Below, piece after piece: positions 1-12,605 of a stretch of DNA of 64,000 nt (position 1 is its first letter; the number at the start of each line of letters is the position of its first letter). Location: assembly GCA_021613335.1 (NCBI GenBank), contig JAJTWR010000159.1, positions 362,501-426,500 on the forward strand. The letters are read 5' to 3'. Position numbers and translations under genes: made by a program. The notes under the pieces were generated by a model. It saw only the letters and a program-made list of their open reading frames with translations, had not been told where the DNA came from and ran no database searches. The DNA is from Whitmania pigra (taxonomy: Eukaryota > Annelida > Clitellata > Hirudinida > Haemopidae).

Positions 1-29
1 ATTTAAAAATCCTTTTCCACCACTTCCTC

Positions 30-160
30 CGCCCTCACCCTCATCGTCGTCGTCATCATCATTATCAACGTCATCATTGTCATCATCGTCGTCGTCATCA
101 TCATCATCAACGTCATCATTGTTACCATCGTCGTCGTCATTATCATCACCATCAATGGCA
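30..160. repeat. CAT/CGT triplet microsatellite
   Basis: Irregular run of ATC, GTC and CGT triplets at the window start. No long frame is associated with it. Confidence 0.8.
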
Positions 161-385
161 AGAACCAACTTAGATTCAAATTCCAGGAAACAATTTATTA
201 GTTTCATCAGGCAACTTCAGCCACGAACAACAACTTGAATTGTCTCAAGGATGTTTCACAGAATTTAAGAGCTCATGTCCAGCAGGGTTCATGGGGTGCC
301 ATCCTTCAGAGCAAATTAGATTTCAGTGATGTACACGGCAAACATCGCGTTTGACACGATTGCATCCAAAGAATGCCATTTCGAT

Positions 386-478
386 CCATGCACCCAAAAA
401 GTATTACTTCGATCCATGCACCCAAAAAGTATCACTTCAATCCATGCACCCAAAAAGTATTACTTCAATCCATGCATC
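386..478. repeat. 28-bp tandem repeat
   Basis: About three and a half copies of a 28-bp unit (GATCCATGCACCCAAAAAGT...) with one or two substitutions per copy. Confidence 0.85.
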
Positions 479-897
479 GAATGAGTGCAACTTAAGTCCA
501 CGCATTCCTGACATTTAGTGCCTGCTTCTCTTAATTTCCCCGCCTGAAATACTTGTTCGGGCATAATTACTGGATGTCGGTTGATTTTCTGAAATTTGAA
601 ATTTTCTCTCAATGAACAATTTTTACTTGTTACTAATGAAACTCCTAATTTTTGATTTTTGGTCGACAATACTTTTACTTCAATTTCAGGATGAAATTAT
701 AAAGACTTAATACATTAAATTCATTGATTATTTCTTTGAAAACAAGTAGAAACAGTAACTAACGTTTACATACTTACTGCTTGTAAATGAGTAGAGGAAA
801 GTTGTATCAGCTTAAAGAGCGGATTAATGGAGATGGATTGTAAGCGACCTGAGCGAGGAAGCAAGAAGAAGCAGAAGAGAAATATTATGAGACGTGA

Positions 898-1009
898 TGA
901 CGTCATTGTGAGTAAGAATTGTGAGGTGATGTTTCTATTTATAAATCAAAAGATGCTGCAAGCCAGAAAGTCGTAAAAAAGGTTGGTTAAACGTTCCTAC
1001 GTGACGTCA
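898..1009. promoter_or_regulatory. Two perfect CRE palindromes
   Basis: TGACGTCA occurs at 898-905 and 1002-1009, the recognition site of CREB/ATF-type bZIP factors. Both lie more than 5 kb upstream of the first visible exon of the glutamate-receptor-like gene. Whether they serve it is unknown. Confidence 0.35.
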
Positions 1010-1894
1010 TAGCGATCTTTGAAGGCGCCAGATTCCAAGCCATTGTGAGACTCGCTTGAGACATAAGTCACTCCATTCACTCATTCTCTTCCTGTCGCTT
1101 GCCATTTTATAATGCCAATAACAATGCGTACAACAACAATGATAATATTATAAATGTCATAAATTTATATGCTAATATATAATAATGTAATGCATAATAT
1201 ATGTATGATAAATACTATTATTATAAATCATCGCAAACATTTTACGATTTAAAATGTTATGCTGCGAATATTTTGCGATGGAAACATATTCAGAAGTGGT
1301 GAGATTGAAAAGCAAGTTTTGTGATAAAGATGCATAAAAATAAAAAGTCTTCTAAAGACAAAGTAGAAAACTTCAAACCCGTACCTCTCGTAGGCTCTAA
1401 GATTTTCGAATCAATTATTAAATAAATTATTATTAAATAATTATTAAATATAATAATAATTTGGTTAAGATTCTTGAATCAATTATTAAATTAATTAATA
1501 TTGATTAAGATTCTTAAAGCAATTAATAAATTAGTTTAAATTAATCATTAAAGATGATATTCTGAAATATTTCCTTCATGCAAAAAGAGTTTATAAGAGT
1601 TTATATATATATATATAATAATTGATTTTCTTAGAAATATTCGAAATTGTAGCTTCCGTGGTTTCTGGATGTCTAAACTGAAGCTAGAAACAAGTAGTAC
1701 AGTCGATGTTGTTAATTTATAGTTTGTAACATGGGAGATGAAGTTGAACTGTAAGAGGATATATTAATGATAACTGGATATATTAATGATAGCTGGATAT
1801 ATTAACAACTGCAGACAAATTAGTATAAATGTTCAACGTCATTGGTGCCGACGTATAGAAATAAGTTGATAACCGCATACCATACTAAGAAAGA

Positions 1895-1985
1895 AAAATT
1901 AAATATTAAAATTTCTAAATTAAATATTAAAATTTCTAAATTAAATATTAAAATTTCTAAATTAAATATTAAAATTTCTAAATTT
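1895..1985. repeat. 21-bp AT-rich tandem repeat
   Basis: About four copies of ATTAAATATTAAAATTTCTAA in a row, nearly identical. Confidence 0.85.
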
Positions 1986-2368
1986 TAACCCTCATTAGTT
2001 CACAGAAGGAGTGCTTTGTTCCCTTTGTTGAAGACATTTAAAGACACCAACTTTACATTTCTTTACTTTTAAATTGACAGAGCTTAATGACGTCTGTTTT
2101 AAGGATAGTTGTTTATGTTTTAATGTTTTTCACATGGTTCATGATTAAAAAAGGATTTGACCCATGCCGGTCGTTAATAATACTGATACTTTTGAAACAT
2201 TTTATTCAGCTCTCTAACACTTTCTAAAAACATCATCGTAATATTTAAAGCCTCAAACGGGTCAAAGATCACCCAAATACCATAATATGAATATTTTTAA
2301 ATCAAATAAAAAGTTTAAAATAATTAAATAAATTTTTAAATATTGCCATGGAATATTGAAATTGTTCA

Positions 2369-2975
<607 letters not shown>

Positions 2976-3559
2976 GATGATGATATTTTAAATATAAAAA
3001 TATTAATTCACAAATATGGTATAAAATATTTAAAAAATAAATAACGTTATATAAAATTAATTCCTTTTATGATTTTGGTGTTATTTCTGTCTACTTTATT
3101 AAATTAATACCTTGGCAATTTATAAAAGTATCGATTGAAAAATTAAAAAATTGTTAATGTTTAATCAATTAATTTAACATTTTAATTCAACAATTAAATT
3201 GATATTATTAATAACATGTTATCATCTTACATTCTCATATTTATAATATCCACCATATAATATTTGTAGTTGTTATTAATAATATATCTTATAATCTTTG
3301 AAGAAAATATTTCTTTCTTCAGCCTTTGAAATGAATTTCCATTGAAAACGAAAATAAGAATGCAAAATTCTCGCAGGACTCCTGGCTTTAAACGGCTGCA
3401 GAAATTTCCAGACTTTTACATTCCTACTTCCTTTCGATATTTTTTACCGCTGCACCCACGTGACTCAAAGATGACATTTAGGGCAAGTAATGCGAATTAA
3501 TGTCACGTGATTGCCATAATCCATTCAGCTCTTTGCTCTTCTTTCACGAGTCCTCACTC

Positions 3560-3722
3560 TTCTATCCATCAATTCACTCATCCATCCATCAATTCACTCA
3601 TCCATCCACCAATTCATTCATCCATCCATCAATTCACTCATCCATCAATTCACTCATCCATCCATCAATTCACTCATTCATCCATCAATTCACTTGTCCA
3701 TCCATCAATTCACTCATTTGCT
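3560..3722. repeat. 20-bp CCATCAATTCACTCAT tandem repeat
   Basis: About eight copies of a unit built from CCATCCATCAATTCACTCAT with length variation. Overlapping open frames (HPSIH...) are a by-product. Confidence 0.85.
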
Positions 3723-4682
3723 CATGAACCTAACTTATATCCTTCACTCATAAATGAGATTTATCCGTCACGGATCCATCCGTTATTCAAGTCAAGACAT
3801 GTCCTCATCTTAAAATTGAGTTTGTCACTGTCCTCATCATTTTGTGTTTAATGAAGTCACTCAAATTTCATTATATGGAGGTCCTTGTTAAAGTTGCACC
3901 TTGACGACAATGATGAGAATTAACTTTGTTATTATGATAACATTATTAACCGGGCAATCAGTAATTAATTATGCACATTAATTCCAACAGCAGCAATCCT
4001 GCTAATACTTCTGAATAAATGAATTTCTAAAATTCAAGAATAAATTAATTTAAATTAATTTTTAAATTGAATTTAAGTCACCAACTATATTTCATGTGAC
4101 AGGTTTATAGGTTTATATCTTTGATTCCTGCTAAACTGGAAACTAGAACCGCAATAAAATCATTTCAAAATTAAATAACACTTATTGGTGCATTACATCC
4201 TAAATTTTATTGAAACGTGAAGCAAATGAAATACATTTCGCTGGAATATCAGCTCAGTGACGCGTGAAAAATATAACGTGCTATGTCTCTGTTTTGCATT
4301 TCCTATTCAAATGAGTTATAAGCTTCGTTCTACGCATGACTGGATGCACCAGATGTATCGAATGTATTCGATGTATTGCGTGTATCATGTGTATCAGATA
4401 CATCACGTGTTCTCCACTCGAAGTCCGTAACAGGTAGTAACGCTGCCACCACCAACCCCAAGTTCTTCACCAGAACCAAGAAATTGGAACTAAAGCTTTA
4501 TTTACGCAATAAAAATCTTAGACTAAAAACCGCAGAAACCGCCATAAACCGTCATGAATCAGCTCTTCTCGAGCCTCTATTTATACACATTGGATTTTAT
4601 TAGCAATTCTGAAAAAATGTCATCCAATCGGAATTCGCGAAAAAAAGGTCAATCTTAGCCTACCAGATGATTAAACGTATTG

Positions 4683-4818
4683 TCCTTAAAATAATAATAA
4701 TTATTTTTATTATTAAAATAATAATAAATATTTTTATTATTAAAATAATAATAATTATTTTTATTATTAAAATAATAATAATTATTTTTATTATTAAAAT
4801 AATAATAATTATTTTAAA
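4683..4818. repeat. 26-bp palindromic AT repeat
   Basis: About five copies of AATAATAATAATTATTTTTATTATT-like units. Each unit is close to its own inverted complement, so the array can fold into serial hairpins. Confidence 0.8.
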
Positions 4819-4920
4819 TCACCTTTGCTTGGAATCTAAGAATAACATTGGTGGCTAGCTTAAACAAATAATCGATATCTACTGAAATGTACTTGTGAGC
4901 TATAAATCATCTTATTAATA

Positions 4921-5989
4921 GGGTGACCCGTCATAACAGCCCGGCGACAGAATAGCCCCGACAAAACAGCCCCGTCAAAATAGCCCGGCGTCAAAATAGC
5001 TCAAGACAAAACAGCCCCGACAAAACCGCCCCGACAAAACAGCCCCGTCGAAACAGCCCGGCGTCAAAATAGCCCAAGACAAAATAGCCCCGTCAAAATG
5101 GCCCCGTCAAAATAGCCCCGACAAAATAGCCCGGCGACAAAATAGCCCAGGACAAAACAACCCGGCGACAAAATAGCCCGGCAAAAAATAGCCCCGTCAT
5201 TATAGCCCCACGATAACTCCATGTCAAAGTATTTTAAAAAAATGTTGTGAAACTGAATCAAAATTTAATTCGAAATTAGTGGCTTGAATGCTTTGACCGT
5301 TTTGAGTATTGTTTGTTGTTATTATTGTTCTCCAGAAGTTTAATTTGCATAGTCTTGCTTATTCGTATATATTATTGTATTATATTATTTGTATCTGGCT
5401 TACAAATTTGTGTTGACATTATCCTCATCACAAGTTGCTTGTGAGAGGTCGTTTTCATCAAGATCATTCATGCTGATGTCTTGTGAGAAAGACTCTTTTC
5501 CAAGAATCAATAACAATGAAATCATTGATGTTTTAGCATCTACCAGTGAAACGATAAAAAGCTGTTATAATAGTTAATAGTGAATAGAAATTTTATACTC
5601 TAGTATTTCTTATGTTTAAGTTGATCAAACTAGGAGTTAAATAAAATTCCCGGGCCGGTTTTTTAAGCCAGTCCGACCCTGGAGACAGGGCTGTTTTGAC
5701 GGGGCTGTTTTGTCGGGGCTATTTTGTCGCCGGGCTATTTTGTCGCCGGGTTGTTTTGTCCTGGGCTATTTTGTCGCCGGGCGGTTTTGTCGGGGCTATT
5801 TTGACGGGGCCATTTTTACGGGATTTTTCCGTCCTGGGCTATTTTGACGCCGGGCTGTTTCGACGGGGCCGTTTTGTCGGGGCGGTTTTGTCGGGGCTGT
5901 TTTGTCTTGAGCTATTTTGACGCCGGGCTATTTTGACGGGGCTGTTTTGTCGGGGCTATTCTGTCGCCGGGCTGTTATGACGGGGTGCC
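4921..5989 (+). mobile_element. hAT-type element with ~300-bp inverted repeats made of short subrepeats
   Basis: The ends GGGTGACCCGTC and GACGGGGTGCC are inverted repeats that continue almost perfectly for about 300 bp on each side (4921-5228 and 5690-5989). Each arm is a string of 10-15-bp units such as CCCCGACAAAATAG. The flanks are an 8-bp direct repeat, TATTAATA (4913-4920 and 5990-5997), as hAT insertion makes. Between the arms, 5389-5577 encodes a remnant of the C-terminal hAT dimerisation domain (SSQVACERSFS), so the element is an internally deleted, non-autonomous copy. Its arms are GC-rich in an AT-rich region. A second, shorter family member begins at 63750. Confidence 0.88.
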
Positions 5990-6369
5990 TATTAATAGCG
6001 AATCTAGGAGACATGTCTGGTGGTCTCGGAGACCCAACCATGACAATGTGTGTCAAATGTATCATGTGTATTAGCTATATCATGTGTATCAGATGTATCG
6101 TTTGTTTCAGATATATCATCTGTATCAGATACATCATGTGATCGGGTACATGAGATGTAGTGATGAGTGCATCACTTTTCATCTGTGAAATCATGCTCTC
6201 CAATCGTTTGGTCTGGGAGGATAAATAAGAGGATAATCTTGTCATGTGGAATGTCACGTCCTCAAAAAATGCTGTTTCTTGACACCAATATAACCATTAT
6301 AACACGATCTTACCTTAAATAATAACCACAACAATAACGCTGTTAAAAATCATGTTCGTCTCCGATTAG

Positions 6370-8082
6370 GTGGAACCTTACGTCATGCTTCACCAGGGTG
6401 ACCAAAGTGTTCGTTACCATGGATACATAGTGGACCTGCTAGACAGGATCTGCCAGATGCTCGGACTTAAATACGACCTCTTGCCCGTTGAAGACGGAGA
6501 GTATGGACAACAAGGAGTCGATGGAACTTGGAACGGTATGATCAGAGAACTCTTGGAGAAGGTTGGTCGTAGTTTAAACATCGGTTTTGAGATCATTTTA
6601 AATTACAAAGTTGTTAATCTTTTTTTTTTGTAGAGGGCAGAACTAGCAGCAGCCCCATTGTATGTGACCGACCAGCGCCAAGAAGTAATCGACTTCTCCC
6701 TTCCCTTCATCATCGTCCAAGCAACTGTTCTCATCCTGAAGATGCCTTCGGAGCCAAAAAACAGCGATGAAAACGCTCGGACCACGACTGACGGTTCTAC
6801 GGATAACCAGTTGACAACTTCACTCGAGATTAAATCTGTGGCAGATCTTTTGAACCGACCCGATTACATCTTCGGTACTCTCAATCAGGGCATGCTCCTG
6901 AGGTCATTCAGGTCAACAAACGTGACCTTGTACAAGGCTATTTACGAGAAAATGAAACTCTCCCATCCCTCTGTCTTTACCTCGACGAACGAGAAAGGAA
7001 TCGATTGGGTGAGGCAGGGCTACCAAGCCACACTCGCAGATGGACCAGTACCAGTGGGTGGGCAACTGAAGAGAACGAAATTTCGCAGAAGTCGAACACT
7101 GGATCAACGTGGATTTTTTCTTCACCATTCGTCACGTCAAGCGATGAATATTTCACAGCACCATCCGCATCTTCATCATCGTCATCATAATTGCCACCAT
7201 CCTTTGAACGTAACCGCGGCAAAAGCTCCCGGGCCGACTGAAGTGGTATCATCTCACCAATCTCTCCGGTCCAGCCCTCGTGGATCTCCCGGTCGAAGAC
7301 ACCTCCCTCATGATCAACATCACACGATGTTTTCCAAAATGCAGCGTGAAGATTTAAACCCTGATATGACCTCGCTCTCATCGGGTTCAATTTTAATGAC
7401 CTCTCCCGACAACGCATCGCCCGCTACCTCCCTCCAGCCATCCGCCTATTCAGCGTCGTCATCGTCATCATCATCATCATCATCACCTCACGTAAGAAAG
7501 CTCATATCCGGAGATTTTCCTAAAAATAAATCCACGCGAAGCCACCACCATTCGAGGGCTTTTCACGGGAGCCCGAGGACCCACCTGCACAAAGACCGCC
7601 GCCCAAACCACTCGTCAACTTCCCAAAAATCTCACCACCCACCTGCCGACCATAAGCATCGCATACATTACGCTTTCATCCTCCCTCACACGATCGGAGA
7701 TTACGTCTCCAGGCAACCGCCGTGCGACTTGATAGCCGTTGACCGCTTCTTGATGCGCGAAAAGTTTGCCCTGGCGGTGCCGAAAGGTTCTGGTCTTCTG
7801 ATTCAACTGAACAAGGCTCTGGTGAAGCTCAAAGAGGAAGGCTATCTGGACGACTTGTATTCCAAGTGGATAACCGACGATTCAAAATGCCGAACCATCA
7901 ACAGTGAACCGCTCGTCAGTGAGCATCAGATGCTCGGTGACGGGGGCGTTCACTCCGTCAAAAGTGTTCCGAAGACAGGGGATTCGAGACCCGATGTCGG
8001 AAATTCTGCTGCTCCATCTTTCGGTTGCATTTTCACAACTGCTCCTCTGTTAACAGTTCTTCTTGGCTTCGTTGACAGTTAA
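6370..8082 (+). CDS. Pore-less ionotropic glutamate receptor-like ligand-binding protein (3' exons)
   Basis: Two exons are visible: 6370-6561 and 6634-8082. The 72-bp intron has a poly-T acceptor. They encode 546 residues; 5' exons are not found. Exon 1 and the start of exon 2 give the S1 lobe of a kainate/AMPA-type ligand-binding domain (EPYVM, VDGTWNGMI, APLYVT, VIDFSLPF). Where M1, pore loop and M3 should follow, there is only a polar linker of about 30 residues (6742-6825). S2 then starts (EIKSVADLL, FGTLNQG, YEKM). S2 is split by about 210 residues rich in His and Ser (7009-7656) and resumes at YAFILP, ending GYLDDLYSKW. M4 is absent. The last 19 residues are hydrophobic after small residues (GNSAAPS), like a GPI-anchor signal. 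Expected role, by inference: binding an amino-acid ligand at the cell surface without conducting ions. The open frame of 483 codons argues against a pseudogene. Confidence 0.8.
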
Positions 8083-9294
8083 CCTCAATTTCTATTTTTA
8101 ACTTCAACTCTTTTTCATTCACAAGTTCAGTTCTGCGCTGGTTACAAAAATGTATGTTAATTCGTTGATTGTTGATCACGATTTCTTCGTTGGTGAACAC
8201 CACTAATTTTAGAAACACCGATAGTTGTCACTGGCAAATTATTTTTCTCCGGTAATGTTAACAACCAATATTACATAAAATCATTGCTTGCTTCTAAAGT
8301 GATTGATGATCCACTCAATTTAGATCAACGATTGATTGAAAATTCACCCATTTTAGTCACCCTGTTAAGATTCCCTGGAAACAAATATCGGATAAATCCA
8401 TGTCTTCAGTGACAAAATTCATTTATTTCATATGAAAAACAAGCATATCTTTAAGTGAGACTATTTGAGCATGTAACACGAATAAACTGGTAATGTTTTA
8501 CTAATTGAAACACTAAGAAACTTACTTTCTTAGCAATTAAATTCCTAAACATTCATTAATAATTTTAGTTTGAACAATTAAATAAATTGTAATTTTATTA
8601 ATTAAATTTTAAATGTTAAAATAATAAATAAAGCTCAAAAATTAAAAGAACAAACAACACCTTTACACAGACAAAGGGCTTGAAAATCCTCGTAGAATAT
8701 AATTCAAAATGTTTTATTTTATTCGTCAGGTGTCAGCTTAAACCACGATGAAACACAATCAGACGATGACTCAATTTTAAAAGAAATGTGAGCAACATCC
8801 GGGCCTTGAAATCTCCAAATCATCTGAGTTATGCAACGGACTATAATCAAATAAATAAATAAATAAATAAGGGCCTTGAAATCAGTCCAAATATCTCAGT
8901 CATGCAACGGACTATAATCAAATAAATAAATAAATAAGGGCCTGGAAATCGTTAACAAAAGTCATCGCTTTCTTCGTCGTCCAAATGAATCTCGTATCCA
9001 TCCAGTGGAACAACAGATTAAAGAAATAAAGTCGTCCAAATCGTCCATAAAATGTCAAACCCGTCAAATTATGCTGAAGACATTAATAAATTACTGCTAC
9101 TACAAATGAACGATTTAGTTAGTAACCAGTATTCAAGTTTGACATGAAAAATTAGATTGCAGGTTGGACGAATGGCTTGCGTTCCTGCATGAGGTTTAAA
9201 TGGCAACAGTCGTAACATGTCGTGTTCAAAACCCATACTGCACTGCCAGGAAGGAGATCTTAAGCATAGCTATGCATATAGATGAATTAAGTTC
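8083..9294. other. Intergenic region
   Basis: 3' flank of the glutamate-receptor-like gene, AT-rich, with the tandem SINE-tail repeat at 8806-8945. I see no gene. Confidence 0.6.
8806..8945. repeat. Tandem copies of a SINE tail
   Basis: Two copies of a roughly 65-bp unit: GGGCCTTGAAATC, then ATGCAACGGACTATAATCAA and (AAAT)n. The unit shares its tail with the SINE at 59180-59345. Confidence 0.7.
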
Positions 9295-9302
9295 CTTTAC
9301 AT

Positions 9303-10120
9303 CAGGGGTCTCAAACACGCGGCCCGCAAAGGCATTTCATGCGGCCCGCGACGATGAAGCAACTTGGTGAAGGCAATTTGGCCCATTTCTCAACTCTGAA
9401 TTCCTTAGGCAAAGTTGAACCCAAATGGTTGAAAGAATATGCAGATTTGATGTTTGTTTTACTTCAACAGTTTGTTGTGCGTTTTGCAGACTTTAAGTTA
9501 CTGGAGCCACAATTTAAAACTTTTTTCGACGCCGTTTGCTGCAGAAATTGACACTGTTACAAATGGAGTTGGTGGAACTCCAGTGTGATACTATCTTAAA
9601 GCAGAAATATGCAGAAGTAGGGATTCCCAAATTCTACACGTTTCTTTCACGAGAAAGATTTCCAATGTTACTCTCTGATACTGCAAGGATTCTTGCAATG
9701 TTTGGCAGTACATGTGCATGTGAACAATTTTTCTCATAAATGAAAGTTAACAAGTCAGTACTGAGGTCACAGCTCACTCATGAACATTTGCAAGCAACAC
9801 TGAGATTGGTTTCTTTTCACAAAATCAAGCCTAATATTGATGCCCTTGTTGACGCAAAACGCTGCCAGGTCAGCAGTCAGTACAGAAAGTGACTGAAACC
9901 TAAGTTAACCAAATACAGATACGCCAAAAACGATACATAAATTGACTACATTACATTTGTAATAAATGGATTTTAGAAAGTTTGTAAAGCACTATGTTCT
10001 TATTACGTTGTCTTGTTTATTAACTTTTTATCATTTTAAACAAGTTCTGGCTATGCAGCCCTCGAGGAACTTTAGAAGTCATCACTTGGTCCTCGGAGCA
10101 ATTTGAGTTTGAGACCCCTG
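9303..10120 (+). mobile_element. Degenerate hAT element (Charlie/GTF2IRD2-like transposase)
   Basis: The ends CAGGGGTCTCAAAC and GTTTGAGACCCCTG are inverted repeats, flanked by the 8-bp direct repeat CTTTACAT (9295-9302 and 10121-10128). Inside, two plus-strand frames (9339-9551 and 9536-9739) and the sequence after the stop at 9737 give the C-terminal part of a hAT transposase with the dimerisation motif (FGSTCACEQFFS, LTHEHLQATLRLVS). A frameshift and a stop break it, and the N-terminal part is missing, so it is inactive. The match is to the Charlie-like group that also gave rise to GTF2IRD2-type host genes. Confidence 0.88.
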
Positions 10121-10954
10121 CTTTACATCCTATTCGGATATATGTGTTGTTAAGTGCACATGGCTTTCGAGTCAATTGATATTATGTTCAGTTACTATAT
10201 CTATTTTTCGTGAAAACGCGGTTAATAATTCATATTAGTAATATATTATTATTGCAACTACATAATAATTTCTTCTCATAATTCTGTCATTGCTTATAGT
10301 TAAACATTAAGCTAATTAATTATCTTGAAGAATAATTTAGAGATACAATTTAAGATCATCAAATAAAGCATTAACGCATGGTTTCATTGTTTAACCAATT
10401 CAAGTAATTTAAGTCAAAAGTATCGAGAAGAAATACCTCATGAATTACAGAAAGTAATTACTCATTAAAATTATCATCACTTCCACAAATTTATATTTGA
10501 AAACCTAATTTACTGAAACCACATGAACAGTTAATTCTGGTTGATTAATCAAACATTTTAATTCAATCCAGGTGATAACTTTTTCTTAAACAAAGTGAAA
10601 CATTTCATTTTCTTCGTAATATAATAAATATTAAATAATAAAATTATATCTTATTTGTTGATTTAATCGATATCAAAAATATTTAACAAATAATTAGAAA
10701 CATTTTAATAATTAAAGCGAATGTAGTGCATCATACGAAACTAAGGATTTTTAGAACTTTCAAAAATAAATAAAACATAATAATGTACATAGATAAATTT
10801 TGGGTAGCCGGACTCACAATTGCTCACAATTTAACAGAAATATTTAACAATCTATTTATAGAAATGCGGTACTTTACGAGAAGTGAGACTGGCAATACGT
10901 GTCCAGGGTTTAAAAATGTAAATTTCACAATTACGACCTTAACTTTTGTTATTT

Positions 10955-11120
10955 TATGTTATTTTATATTACCAAATTGACTTTTGATATTTTATATTAC
11001 CAAATTGACTTTTGATATTTTATATTACCACATTGACTTTTGTTATTTTATATTAACACAGTGACTTTTGTTATTTTATATTACCAAATTGACTTTTGAT
11101 ATTTTATATTAACAAATTGA
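10955..11120. repeat. 28-bp tandem repeat
   Basis: About six copies of a unit containing TTTTATATTACCAAATTGAC, in non-coding DNA. Confidence 0.8.
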
Positions 11121-11394
11121 CCTAACTAAAGATACCATGGCATAATCTAAATTATCGCAATTTGCAACTTGTTCATGCAGAGCTTCGTACTTCTTCTTTA
11201 CCTGCGTCTTTTTCCAACGTGTGTTTGTTGCAAGTAAGATCAAGCCCATCCAATAAGGAACAGATTCGTAGTGATTCCAAATTCTAACAGGAAATTGTTA
11301 ATCTTTCCCAGCTACACGTTCAATGTACATGGAGAATATGTTGGTTTAAGTTTCAGAAAAGTCAACAGTGTCGGCTTGATAATTGAACTTGAAT

Positions 11395-11640
11395 CAAACA
11401 TTGAAATTTAAAACAATGAAATTTAAAGCAATGAAATTTAAAACATTGAAATTAAATACAATGAAATTAAAAACAGTGAAATTTAAAACATTGAAATTAA
11501 AAACAATGAAATTTAAAACAATAAAATTTAAAACAATGAAATTTAAAACATTGAAATTTAAAACATTGAAATTTAAAACAATGAAATTTAAAACATTGAA
11601 ATTTAAAACAATAAAATTTAAAACATTGAAATTTAAAACC
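11395..11640. repeat. 15-bp minisatellite open on both strands
   Basis: About 16 copies of AAATTTAAAACAATG and variants. The plus strand reads as repeats of Lys-Phe-Lys-Thr-Met/Leu within a frame 11383-11853, and the minus strand also stays open. No ATG start, splice site or homology supports a gene. Confidence 0.9.
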
Positions 11641-12605
11641 CTTGCCGCCATTGTTCCATGCAACGATATTTTTGTTTACTTTCAAACTCTTTTCCAGATG
11701 AAGATGAAGTTCAATGAAGTTTTGACCTCTTCAACTGAACTGGTCACAAATGTGTCGAGTGTCTGTGCGCAAATGTCTGGTCGTTGTCATAGTAACATCT
11801 CTTATATTCCTGTCATGTTCAGCTCATCTGATGTTGTTATCGCGGTGAACTGAGATATAATAATCAATATTTTCTTAATCAACGTCATTTAAAAAATAAC
11901 TCATTAATAATCAAGGAATAAGTGTGAAAAAATAGGATGGAAAGAAAAATAAAGAAAAGAAATGAGATGAGATGAGATGAGATGGCAGCAATCAATGAAG
12001 ATCTGATCAATATTCTCCACATCGATTTTATGTCTCAAGTTGTTGTTGTTGTTGCGTCTGATGATGCATACCTCTCGTTGGATGCTGTTGATTGTGGTCA
12101 GGGTGATGATGACGATGACGACGAAGATGATGGTGATGATGATGTGATGATGGTGATGATGTGATGATAGTGATGATAGTGATGATGTAATGAGGGTGAT
12201 GATGTGATGATGGGGAGAAGGAAAATAGGTTGATGAAGATTGTCAAATGATTGTATGGAGTTTAAGGTAAATACTCCGTATTTGTCTCAAAATGATGATG
12301 ATGATGATGCTAATTCGTTATTTCGTTTATTCTATAATATAAATTACAAAATATAAATTAACAAATTTAAAATAAAAATATAAAACAACAAAATATAAAA
12401 TAATAATATCATAAAACTTAAAACAATTAACATGAAACTATACGTCTGCCTCCATGTTCTTTTCTACTACGATGATAATAGTCTCATGTGGAAATATTCT
12501 AATGCTCTTAAATTTTTCAAACATTTTACAGGGATTGTTTTTATATTATTTTCAAATGGAAATAAATTTATAGACATTACTTTGGATTGCTGTGCATTGT
12601 TTATT

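Noticed and set aside
30..160. CRISPR-like or regulatory array
   Set aside because: It is a simple triplet repeat in a eukaryotic genome.
6977..7417. 146-codon minus-strand frame
   Set aside because: It is a shadow of the GC-richer exon of the glutamate-receptor-like gene; it has no homology.
11383..11853. 156-codon frame with KFKTM repeats
   Set aside because: It starts at TTG, is built on a 15-bp minisatellite and is open on the other strand as well.
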